Below are positions 15,924 to 23,377 of a DNA stretch of 36,016 nucleotides, piece by piece. The notes beneath the pieces were generated by a model. That model worked only from the letters and a program-made list of their open reading frames with translations, searched no databases and had not been told where the DNA came from. Both the position numbers and the translations under genes were made by a program. The stretch is from assembly GCA_017882055.1 (NCBI GenBank), contig JADGQE010000001.1, positions 1-36,016 on the forward strand, in the 5' to 3' direction. This DNA comes from Thermoflexales bacterium. GTDB taxonomy: Bacteria > Chloroflexota > Anaerolineae > Fen-1058. How positions within the stretch are numbered: the stretch's first letter is position 1; every line of letters begins with the position of its first letter.

Positions 15924-16907
15924 TTAATACGCTGCCAATTTTCGCATCGCGTCCGCAATCTTCTTCGGACCCGGCATAAACCAATCCTGCAGCGGATGGC
16001 TGTAGGGCACGCCCGGCACATCCGGGCCGGCCAACCGCATGATGGGCGCGTCCATGTAATTGAAGCCCTCGTCCGCCAGAATGGCGGCGATCTCTGCACC
16101 ATAACCGAGGAAGCGATTGTCTTCGTAAACGATTAGCGCTTTGCCCGTTTTCTTAAACGAGTTCAATACCGTGTCTTTGTCGAGTGGATTGAGCGTACGC
16201 AGATCGACCAGCTCAACGCTGATACCTTCTTTGCCTACTTCCTCGGCCGCTTGCTGACAGTAGAAGTGCATCATGCCGTAGGCATACACGGTAAGATCAG
16301 TACCCTCACGCGTGACGTTGGCCGGACCGATCGGCACGGTGTAGTCGCCTTCGGGTACCTCGCCTTTGATCAGCCGATAGCCTTTCTTGGCTTCGAGGAA
16401 CAACACCGGGTTATTATCGCGGATCGCGCTCTTGAGCAGGCCCTTGGCATCATACGGATTCGATGGAATCACCACTTTCAGGCCCGGCACGTGAGAGTAA
16501 GTGGCTTCGATCGATTGCGAGTGATACAGCCCGCCGCCGATGCCGCCGCCATAGGGCGCGCGAATCACCATCGGCACGGTGAACGTCCCGCCGGTGCGAT
16601 AGTAGATGCGGGCCGCTTCATTGACGATCTGGTTGTAAGCGGGCTGAATAAAATCCGCGAATTGGATCTCGCAGATCGGGCGCAAGCCATTCATCGCCGC
16701 GCCGATGCCGACCGCCACGATCGACAACTCGGCCAGCGGCGAATCAATGATGCGCGTGGGGCCATATTTGGCAAACAGGCCCAGCGTCGCGCGGAACACG
16801 CCGCCGCGCGGGCCGACATCTTCACCCGTAATGAACACCTCAGAATTGCGGGCGAGCTCTTCGTCCATCGCCTCGCGGATTGCTTCAATGAGAGTCTTCT
16901 CAGACAC
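15924..16907 (-). CDS. 2-oxoacid dehydrogenase E1 beta subunit
   Basis: The 327-residue subunit begins VSEKTLIEAIREAMDEELAR and contains GEDVGPRGGVFRAT, DSPLAELSIVAVGIGAAMNGLRPICEIQFADF, RAPYGGGIGGGLYHSQSIEA and the C-terminal transketolase domain with VELVDLRTLNPLDKDTV. This is the standard E1 beta order. With E1 alpha it forms the thiamine-diphosphate-dependent decarboxylase. I chose GTG 16907 because GGGAGA lies about 8 bases before it; the longer frame to 16973 runs through a hairpin repeat. The gene follows E1 alpha after an 83-base gap that contains that hairpin. Confidence 0.95.
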   Translation of the reverse strand: MSEKTLIEAIREAMDEELARNSEVFITGEDVGPRGGVFRATLGLFAKYGPTRIIDSPLAELSIVAVGIGAAMNGLRPICEIQFADFIQPAYNQIVNEAARIYYRTGGTFTVPMVIRAPYGGGIGGGLYHSQSIEATYSHVPGLKVVIPSNPYDAKGLLKSAIRDNNPVLFLEAKKGYRLIKGEVPEGDYTVPIGPANVTREGTDLTVYAYGMMHFYCQQAAEEVGKEGISVELVDLRTLNPLDKDTVLNSFKKTGKALIVYEDNRFLGYGAEIAAILADEGFNYMDAPIMRLAGPDVPGVPYSHPLQDWFMPGPKKIADAMRKLAAY

Positions 16908-16950
16908 TGTTGCTTCTCCCTCTGACACAGTTGCCGGTGACTGACGAGTA

Positions 16951-16984
16951 ACGAGTGAAAAGTGAACTATCACTCTTCACTCGT
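16951..16984. repeat. Hairpin repeat between E1alpha and E1beta
   Basis: acgagtgaaaagtg (16951-16964) pairs with cactcttcactcgt (16971-16984), 13 of 14 positions, loop aactat. The actcgtcact motif recurs as a hairpin just upstream of the aldo/keto reductase gene near 25518-25552. Confidence 0.75.
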
Positions 16985-16990
16985 CAATTC

Positions 16991-17998
16991 TCACGGAGCA
17001 TACACCGGCCCTGCCCCCCACTCGACATCCGGATATGGCGCGGCTTCAGCGGTCTGATGCGCGTAATCGACTTCGGCCATGGCTTTGGCGCCGAATTCGG
17101 TGTCCTGCTGATCCGTCAAAATACCGGCCTGCATCAAATGCTCTCTGAACTTCGGCAGCGGATCAGAAGCCTTCAACGTGACCTTGTCTTCTTTCGATCG
17201 ATACGTCGTATCGTCGTCGTCGGAGGAGTGAGGCGTCAATCGCACGACGCGCACTTCAAACAACGTCGCGCCCCTGCCCGCTCGCGCAATGTCGATCGAT
17301 TCTTTGGCTGCTTTATACGTCGCAATCGGATCAAGCCCGTCGACGGTTACACCGCGCACGCCGTATGCCCCGGCCCGATCGGACACGTGCAAGATCGCCA
17401 TCTCTTGCACCATCGGCACCGAGATCGCGTAGCCGTTGTTCTCCACCACGACAATCAACGGCAGCTGATGCACTCCCGCCCAGGTCAAGGCTTCGTGAAA
17501 ATCGCCTTGATTGGTCGAGCCTTCGCCGAGGCAAGTCACGGCCACGCGATCGCCGCCTTTCAATTTTTCGGCCAGCGCAACGCCGGCCGCTTGTGGAACT
17601 TGCGTCGCAACCGGGCTGGAGACGCTATAAATGTTTTTGGAACGCAATGAGAAATGTTCGGGCATCTGGCGCCCGCCCGAACTGGGATCGTCCTTCTTGC
17701 CGAACACGCCCAGCATGACGTCGAGCGACGTCAGGCCACAGGCCAGAACCATCGCCAGGTCGCGATAGTATGGCAGGAAATGATCTTCACCGCGCCGCAT
17801 CGCAAAGGCGATGCCGATCTGCGCGGCTTCGTGGCCCATACCGGAAATGTGGAAAGCGATCTTACCCTGGCGATGGAGTAACCAGCAGCGTTCGTCCAGG
17901 CGGCGCGCGCGGAGCATCGCGTAATACATGTCCAACAACAACTCGGCGGGCAAGCCGTCGAGTGTCCGCGGCGCAGTTTCAGCGACCGTCATGACCAT
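16991..17998 (-). CDS. 2-oxoacid dehydrogenase E1 alpha subunit
   Basis: The 335-residue subunit contains FHISGMGHEAAQIGIAFAM and the thiamine-diphosphate motif GEGSTNQGDFHEALTWAG ending at VENNGYAIS. Glu replaces Asp in GDG, as is common in branched-chain E1. The phosphoserine-loop region is LTPHSSDDDDTTYRS. GEG, GDFHEAL and HSSDDD favour the branched-chain/2-oxoisovalerate group over pyruvate E1. The start is ATG 17998 with ggggga 7 bases before it, not the frame extension to 18031. It is the first gene of the operon E1alpha, E1beta, E2, MFS, E3. Confidence 0.95.
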   Translation of the reverse strand: MVMTVAETAPRTLDGLPAELLLDMYYAMLRARRLDERCWLLHRQGKIAFHISGMGHEAAQIGIAFAMRRGEDHFLPYYRDLAMVLACGLTSLDVMLGVFGKKDDPSSGGRQMPEHFSLRSKNIYSVSSPVATQVPQAAGVALAEKLKGGDRVAVTCLGEGSTNQGDFHEALTWAGVHQLPLIVVVENNGYAISVPMVQEMAILHVSDRAGAYGVRGVTVDGLDPIATYKAAKESIDIARAGRGATLFEVRVVRLTPHSSDDDDTTYRSKEDKVTLKASDPLPKFREHLMQAGILTDQQDTEFGAKAMAEVDYAHQTAEAAPYPDVEWGAGPVYAP

Positions 17999-18118
17999 AG
18001 ATGTTTCCCCCTGACTGATGGATCCGCGCATAAATCGCCCCTCTCATGCGCAGACAACTTTGGCTGAGTTGTAATAAAAGTATACCGCAAATCGATTGAA
18101 AATCGAAAGACACACGGG

Positions 18119-18199
18119 CTACGCGATCCGCTTCAGTCCTTTTGGATAACGCACCGACGCGAGTTCGGCATATTTGTCTTTGTAGTATTGCCACTCGAT
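18119..18199 (-). pseudogene. C-terminal gene fragment, unidentified
   Basis: One minus-strand frame reads EWQYYKDKYAELASVRYPKG, then LKRIA and a TAG at 18121-18119. It is bounded upstream by an in-frame stop and has no start. The composition looks like genuine coding sequence, so I read it as the tail of a lost gene. I cannot name the family. Confidence 0.4.
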
Positions 18200-18215
18200 T
18201 CAGTATCTCTATCGT

Positions 18216-18397
18216 TCAATCAGTCCCAGCGCTCTTCAACGCTGCAAAGAAATTAGCCCAATCAGCCGGCAGAGTTCCATCTGTTTCGACAACTTCAAAC
18301 GTCGTGTTGCGCGCCGCTGGTTGATGCGCAGCAACTTCTGCACAATATGCTGGCCCAGGCCACCCGTCGCACCGGCGATCAAAACAGTGTCACTCAC
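18216..18397 (-). pseudogene. SDR/NAD(P)-binding protein remnant with internal deletion
   Basis: A GTG start at 18397 with a strong ggaggag site opens VSDTVLIAGATGGLGQHIVQ, the Rossmann N-terminus of an NmrA/SDR-type protein (glycine motif GATGGLGQ). After about 24 residues the homology stops. In a different minus-strand frame the sequence resumes as NTTFEVVETDGTLPADWANF and ends FAALKSAGTD at the TGA 18218-18216, which reads like the C-terminus of the same kind of enzyme. Most of the gene (roughly 200 codons in relatives) is gone and the two ends are out of frame. It is a decayed gene, not a functional CDS. Confidence 0.65.
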
Positions 18398-18490
18398 GAA
18401 ATCTCCTCCCTGTTCAAAACAAACGCGGAATGTCGGATCGAGATTCACATTCCGCTTTCTCGCTATTCAATTATATCAGCTGGAAGTCGC

Positions 18491-20059
18491 TTATTTGGGC
18501 GGGGCAGGCGCTTCGACCGGCGCGGGCGCGGCGGTATACTGCCAGACCTGATGCGCCATCTGCGCGATGGCGATACCGGACGGCGCCGTGGGGCTGAGTT
18601 GATAGATCGCTACGCCCTTGAGGCCGGACAGCGGCATTTTGGGATCATCAGGAATCGTATAGATATGCGGCAGCGTGAATAGTTTTTGGATTTGTTGGGG
18701 CGGCAAACCGCCCGGCACCGTCGCGCGATTGATCACCAGCGCGAAGCGATCAGGCTTGAGATCCAGCGCAAAAGCCAGGTCGAGAAACAATCTGGCATTC
18801 TTCACCGACGGCAGATCGGGCGTGATGACGAGCAGCGTCAGATCGGCCGCTTCCATCACCGCCAGGTTGTGATCAGTCAGATAACTGGGCGTATCGATCA
18901 CAATCGCCGACGCCTGCGACTTGACAGTGCGGATGACCTGAATCATCGTATTGGCCGTGATGAGAGCGGCCATTTCCGGCTTCTGGGGGGCCAGCAGCAA
19001 TTTGATGCCGGAGGAATGAGGCAGCAACGTATCCGGCAGCAGATCAGGCTCGGGCCGGCCCCTGGGAATCAGATTTTCGATCGTAGCGGTGGGCGGCATG
19101 TTCAGATCAATGGGAATGCCGCCCCATTGCAAATCAGCATCGATCAATACCACACCGGGATGTTCATGTTCCAGCGCCACCGCCAGGTGGATCGCAATGG
19201 CTGATTTACCCGAACCGCCGCGCGGGCTGTACACTGCGAAGACCGGCACGTCGGGCACGTTGATCGGGCCAGTCACGATTGCCACTTCGGTCGAGGCCGC
19301 CGATATGGTAGCCGCGGTGCCAGCCGCTTTGATCTGCTGGTAATTCGGCCGCGCAGCCTGATAGACACGCCGGATGCAGTTGATCAATTCGTCGCCAGTG
19401 AACGGCTTAGTCTGATAATCACGCGCGCCGGCCAGCATGGCATTGCGCATGTACTCACGCTCGATCTGCACCGACATCATGATGACCTGACAATAGGGCG
19501 CTCGAATCGACATCTCGCGCGTCGCCGTGATACCGTCCATATCCGGCATGTTGATGTCCATCATCACGATCTCGGGCTGCAGCTCGAGCGCCAGCTCCAG
19601 GCCCTTGCGCCCATTGTAGGCCTGACCGATGACTTCCATGTCCGGCTCGAAGGCGATCAGGCGGCTGATGTTTTCGCGCGTGCCGCGATGATCGTCGACC
19701 ACCAGAATGTGAATCTTGTCAGCGGTACGACTCGCACTCGAAGGCGGTGTGATCTTTGGCACCGGCGGCGGTTCGGGGGCAACTGGCGGGGGAACTGGAA
19801 TTTCAGGCAAACGCTTAGACGTCGGCTCGGGCACAGCCATGGACACAGTGGGATGAGCACTGGCTGTCAGGCTGGCAATCAACTGTTCGTCTTCATCAGG
19901 CGTCGCAGGCGCAGAAGAAACCTTAGCCCTGGCGCGCCTGGCCGCCGCCCGCTGCACCGCACGCCGGCGCGATCGACGCAACAGCAGCACAATGAGTACA
20001 AGCAAGATGAGTACAACAAGAACAGGCAGTAGAATAGGTAACAAGTTGTCCAGTGACAT
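18491..20059 (-). CDS. Membrane-anchored receiver-ParA/CpaE-like fusion
   Basis: The 522-residue protein has one N-terminal transmembrane helix (residues 6-27), a basic stretch (RRSRRR), and a Pro-rich linker to about 110. A complete receiver domain follows (acidic pair Asp122-Asp123, phosphoacceptor Asp168 in MMDINMPDMDG, Lys218). A MinD/ParA-type ATPase then starts near 273 with SPRGGSGKSAIA (P-loop 280-286, Arg in place of the deviant Lys) and shows VVLIDADLQWGG and AIVIDTPS. CpaE-type pilus proteins have a receiver plus ParA domain, but their receiver is usually degenerate; here it looks phosphorylatable. It probably positions an envelope machine such as a Tad/type IV pilus, but no pilus genes are in the window. 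The start ATG 20059 precedes the hydrophobic helix; ATG 20080 is also possible. Confidence 0.88.
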   Translation of the reverse strand: MSLDNLLPILLPVLVVLILLVLIVLLLRRSRRRAVQRAAARRARAKVSSAPATPDEDEQLIASLTASAHPTVSMAVPEPTSKRLPEIPVPPPVAPEPPPVPKITPPSSASRTADKIHILVVDDHRGTRENISRLIAFEPDMEVIGQAYNGRKGLELALELQPEIVMMDINMPDMDGITATREMSIRAPYCQVIMMSVQIEREYMRNAMLAGARDYQTKPFTGDELINCIRRVYQAARPNYQQIKAAGTAATISAASTEVAIVTGPINVPDVPVFAVYSPRGGSGKSAIAIHLAVALEHEHPGVVLIDADLQWGGIPIDLNMPPTATIENLIPRGRPEPDLLPDTLLPHSSGIKLLLAPQKPEMAALITANTMIQVIRTVKSQASAIVIDTPSYLTDHNLAVMEAADLTLLVITPDLPSVKNARLFLDLAFALDLKPDRFALVINRATVPGGLPPQQIQKLFTLPHIYTIPDDPKMPLSGLKGVAIYQLSPTAPSGIAIAQMAHQVWQYTAAPAPVEAPAPPK

Positions 20060-20085
20060 GCGCGTACGCCCGATCCGCATTAGCT

Positions 20086-20209
20086 AGACTTGGCAGGTTT
20101 AAGGGCAATACTGTTTAGATAAGCGTAGTTTAGCCCCTTGTGGGCGGGCACGAGGCCCGATGCTACGGCTAAACTAAACAGTATTGGGTTTAAGGAGCCG
20201 ACCAAGTCT
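20086..20209. repeat. Large nested palindrome upstream of the receiver-ParA gene
   Basis: Three paired arm sets are nested: agacttgg/ccaagtct outermost, caatactgttta (20106-20117)/taaacagtattg (20175-20186), and gtttagcc (20128-20135)/ggctaaac (20167-20174), with an extra 10 bases on the left side. It contains no ORF. It could form a long cruciform or structured RNA. Confidence 0.7.
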
Positions 20210-20232
20210 GATTTGTTAAGGTGGATTTTATC

Positions 20233-20341
20233 ACATTGCTGGATATCTTCTCAACATTCCGGGGCCAGCAGGCCGGGCTCCCACGCTCGGCAACTGGCGG
20301 CATGGGAGCCGCCCCCGCTTATTGAGAAGATACATTGCTGG
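20233..20341. mobile_element. Mini-element with terminal inverted repeats and flanking direct repeats
   Basis: The sequence acattgctgg occurs at 20233-20242 and again at 20332-20341. Just inside lie the inverted repeats tatcttctcaa (20244-20254) and ttgagaagata (20322-20332), with a second pair ggctccca/tgggagcc within. The order direct repeat, inverted repeat, core, inverted repeat, direct repeat is what a MITE-like insertion leaves. It has no coding capacity. Its right end supplies the last codons and the stop of the DUF4129 gene. Confidence 0.55.
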
Positions 20342-21794
20342 TTTGTAAACGAATGAGGGATGCCTGAGCAAGGCGGGCATCATCGGGCGGAACCGGATCG
20401 ACGGCGTAACGGGCGCGCACATAGGTTGCGGTTAACGCCGCAATCGGCTCGCGCGACTCGGGCATCGCCGCGGTCAATGCGTCAGCATAGGTCGATGGCG
20501 TTTGATAAGGGAAGCGAGCATAGCCCATCGATCGCGCCCAATCCAACATCAATTGATAGGTGCGGCGAACGATCAGGCGCGGATCATCCGCCGGGCCGCT
20601 CAGCCCTAAATAAGGCTGCGGCGGCAGCGTGGCCGGGCGGGACCTGAAGCGGGCCAACAACGCCCGGAGTTGATCGAGCAGCAGTTGGCGTGTGGCGATG
20701 TTTTCGCGTGTTTCATCCAGCTCTTTCTTGCGCGCTCGATCCCAGCGGCGCAACGCCCAGATCGATATGACCACAAAAATAAGTAAAACCACCAGCACCG
20801 TCACGCCGCGCGTCAGCGTGAAGAATTCGGGCGAGTTAAGAAAACTATCGATCTGCTTCTGCGCCTTGAGTTGATCGACCATTAAGCCCAGCGAGTGCAG
20901 CACGGATAGTCCGCCCATGACGGCCTTGAGCAGCAGCCGGGCAATCGCCTGGAGGATGGGGATGAGCGGCGTCACCAGCCAAAACAAGGCGGCGAACAGC
21001 GCAGCGAGGATCGCCACGACGGCCCCGCCGAGAGATTCGATCAACGGACGAACAATCTCGATAAATCGATTGAGCGTTTCGGGCGAGATGATGCCGGTCA
21101 GGCTAAGCCCGCCGAGCAAAATTGCGCCCACGACGGCCGCAATCGTCGCCAGCCAGTGACGGTTGAACGTCGCCCGCGGACTGGCCGGTTCGATCTGCCG
21201 CAGACGTGTATGCTCGATGTTGAAGATCGTCAAGGCACTCAGCGCGATGGCAAAAAAGGCTAGCACCGAAAGCAACATATCGGCGGACGGTACAAACTGC
21301 GTATAGTTATTGAAGATCAGGAGCAAAGCCAGGGCGGCAATGCCGTTGTAAAACGTGCGTTCCAGCGTCTCGTCGCTGAGTGTTTGCACGCGGCCCAGCA
21401 AGATGCCGCGCCACCACGCCAGCGCGATGGCGATCAGCACAATCAATTCGGGCGCGATGGAATTCTGCCAATCGATCAGGCCGCGCGCATAATCGAACGG
21501 GAAACGATCGCCGTAGGTCAACCACGCCGCGCCAAAGATCGCGACGAATCCGGCTACGACGATCAATGCTTTGGGATGAAGCCTCGCGCGCCGCTCGCCG
21601 TTCACGTAGCGCGTGATAAAGGTCGCAAGAAGGATCACCAGCGCAATCGCCAGGGATGACGGCGCAGGACTCGAAGCATCGCGCCCGGTCGCTCGAATGA
21701 TCCAGCGTGCCCACGGCCCCAGCCACGCCGCGATCAAGATCGCGATGGCAGTGGGCAACAGAATCGATTGAACCAGATTAGATCGTTTGAGCAT
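20319..21794 (-). CDS. Membrane protein with C-terminal DUF4129
   Basis: The 491-residue protein has about ten hydrophobic segments: an N-terminal cluster to residue 195, two helices near 215-275, and one at 330-350. A cytoplasmic C-terminal DUF4129 domain follows (VRRTYQLMLDWARSMGYARF, TPSTYADAL, TYVRARYAV). DUF4129 domains usually occur beside MoxR and DUF58 genes, in clusters that often include a transglutaminase, and are thought to help assemble or chaperone envelope proteins. No transglutaminase fold is visible here. The last residues (VSSQ) and stop come from the inverted-repeat element at 20233-20341, so the native tail was probably replaced. The gene follows DUF58 with a 245-base repeat-filled gap. 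Confidence 0.82.
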   Translation of the reverse strand: MLKRSNLVQSILLPTAIAILIAAWLGPWARWIIRATGRDASSPAPSSLAIALVILLATFITRYVNGERRARLHPKALIVVAGFVAIFGAAWLTYGDRFPFDYARGLIDWQNSIAPELIVLIAIALAWWRGILLGRVQTLSDETLERTFYNGIAALALLLIFNNYTQFVPSADMLLSVLAFFAIALSALTIFNIEHTRLRQIEPASPRATFNRHWLATIAAVVGAILLGGLSLTGIISPETLNRFIEIVRPLIESLGGAVVAILAALFAALFWLVTPLIPILQAIARLLLKAVMGGLSVLHSLGLMVDQLKAQKQIDSFLNSPEFFTLTRGVTVLVVLLIFVVISIWALRRWDRARKKELDETRENIATRQLLLDQLRALLARFRSRPATLPPQPYLGLSGPADDPRLIVRRTYQLMLDWARSMGYARFPYQTPSTYADALTAAMPESREPIAALTATYVRARYAVDPVPPDDARLAQASLIRLQTSNVSSQ

Positions 21795-21830
21795 TCAGCA
21801 CTCAGCAGTCAGCATTCAGCAATCAGTGTT

Positions 21831-22057
21831 CAGTCATCAGCGTGACAAGATCATTCACGCAATGTGCAACTCTTTCGAAAGAGAATAGTCATGTCACCCT
21901 GAGCAGAGCGAAGGGTCTCTACCACAGTCAGCATCCGGTGCTGAGCGGCGCAGAGACGGGAGCACTGCACCGCATGTGTTCTTCGGCAAAAAGCGCCTCA
22001 GAATGACACCACAAAAAGAGTTGCACATTAGGCGATCATTCATATCGCTGATGACTG
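21831..22057. repeat. Three-level nested palindromic repeat between DUF58 and DUF4129
   Basis: Perfect arms are cagtcatcagcg (21831-21842)/cgctgatgactg (22046-22057) and aatgtgcaactcttt (21861-21875)/aaagagttgcacatt (22015-22029). The innermost is a tgtcaccctgagc.../...cctcagaatgaca element (21892-22008) related to those at 24349 and 33627. The outer right arm codes the last residues of the DUF58 protein. The left flank is also rich in cattcagcagtcagc-type simple repeats. Confidence 0.75.
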
Positions 22058-23377
22058 ACGACCAAAGGTAAAGTCCAGCGACTTCAGTTCAGTCCAGTTT
22101 TCCAGCACGCACTGCATCGGCAGTTCGGGCGGCACCGGCCGATCGGGTTGGCGGCCAACAACAATCAAGGCCACCGGATGACCGGCCAGCCGCAAGTCGA
22201 GCAACGCCGTCAGGATCGGCTCGGTCACGATCGGCGAGACGGCCAGCAGCGTCGCACCGTAAGGCAGCTGCGGCGCTTCAAGTCGCAGCAGGTTTTCAAA
22301 TGACAACAGGGGTTGAGCATTCAACTGCGCCAGCGCTTCGAGAATGCGCATCTGCTGCAGATCATGCCGCGACGCGGGTAGATGCAGCCACTGCTCCGCA
22401 TTGCGGATCGCGCTATTGGCCGACAGCCCGACCGATCGGCGCGCATCGAGGCCGGCGTGCGCGACCGAAGCCGCCACGACAATCGCCGTCTCAAGGAAGT
22501 CAACGACAGTCCCTTCATACAGCCGTTCGAGCGTTTGCGTGTTAAGGCAAATCACCAGGTGCTGCGACGCACTCGGATCGAACACTTTGGTTTGCAGCAG
22601 ACTCCGCCGCGCCGTCGCTTTCCAATGGATGTGCCGAATGCTATCGCCGGGTTGATAATCGCGCGTGCCGGCCAAACGCAGCGGATCTTCGACGATGCGC
22701 CGCTCGGCGCTGAATTCACCCAGCGGCCGCGCAGCGCGCAAGTCCAATCGTTCCAGCGGCACGATCTTCGGATAAACCAGCAACGTCTGCTGCTGATCGA
22801 GATCGGCCTGGCGGCGGCGAAAGCCAAACAGATCGCCGGACGAGATACTCACCGGCCCGATGTCGTACACGCCGCGCCGATTGCCCACCACCCGATAGCG
22901 CCGCCGCACTCGTTCGTACCAGCGCAGGCTATACAGATTAACCATCGTCCGTCGCAGCAGGTTGCTAGAGTAACCCCATTCCACGCGCTGAACTTTGAGT
23001 TCTTTCGGAAACTCATCCTCGGCTTTGAACCACGTCAACGGCAGCGGCTTGGCATTGACCACTTCGATCCACAGATCGGTTTCTTCGCCGAAGAACAAGC
23101 GCTCGTTCTGAAAGCTGCGGGCATAGCTGACACCCGCCAGGCAGTAGCGGCCCCACAGCCACGACGTGCCCAACGCGATCAACACCAGCACATCGAGCAA
23201 AAAGAGCATGGGATTGTGAACGAGGAGACTCAGGATCAGCAACACGACGAGCATGATCCGGCCAAGGCGGCGTGCCAGGCCACCACTGTCGGTCAAATCG
23301 CGTGATGGCAAACTGCGGCCATCCGGCGCAACGTTAGACGGGTTCAGACCAACTTTCTTCCACGGGAACCGGAACAT
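22040..23377 (-). CDS. DUF58 domain protein
   Basis: The 445-residue protein has two adjacent N-terminal membrane helices (IMLVVLLILSLLV and FLLDVLVLIALGTSWL), then a beta-rich region. The DUF58 signature DYQPGDSIRHIHWKATARR (about residues 242-260) and a von Willebrand A-like C-terminal half with HLVICLNTQTLER follow. DUF58 proteins work with MoxR ATPases in envelope or metal-insertion tasks that are poorly defined. The ATG at 23377 lies inside the end of the MoxR gene (44-base overlap), which implies coupled translation. The C-terminal RQSSAI is encoded by a repeat arm (22046-22057). Confidence 0.88.
   Translation of the reverse strand: MFRFPWKKVGLNPSNVAPDGRSLPSRDLTDSGGLARRLGRIMLVVLLILSLLVHNPMLFLLDVLVLIALGTSWLWGRYCLAGVSYARSFQNERLFFGEETDLWIEVVNAKPLPLTWFKAEDEFPKELKVQRVEWGYSSNLLRRTMVNLYSLRWYERVRRRYRVVGNRRGVYDIGPVSISSGDLFGFRRRQADLDQQQTLLVYPKIVPLERLDLRAARPLGEFSAERRIVEDPLRLAGTRDYQPGDSIRHIHWKATARRSLLQTKVFDPSASQHLVICLNTQTLERLYEGTVVDFLETAIVVAASVAHAGLDARRSVGLSANSAIRNAEQWLHLPASRHDLQQMRILEALAQLNAQPLLSFENLLRLEAPQLPYGATLLAVSPIVTEPILTALLDLRLAGHPVALIVVGRQPDRPVPPELPMQCVLENWTELKSLDFTFGRQSSAI

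Noticed and set aside
18079..18108. Possible promoter (TATACT) upstream of E1 alpha
   Set aside because: The -10-like box is fair but no acceptable -35 box lies at 16-18 bases, so it was not listed as a feature.
22382..23305. 307-codon plus-strand frame opposite DUF58
   Set aside because: Shadow frame; Arg/Gln/His-rich translation typical of reversed GC-rich coding DNA.
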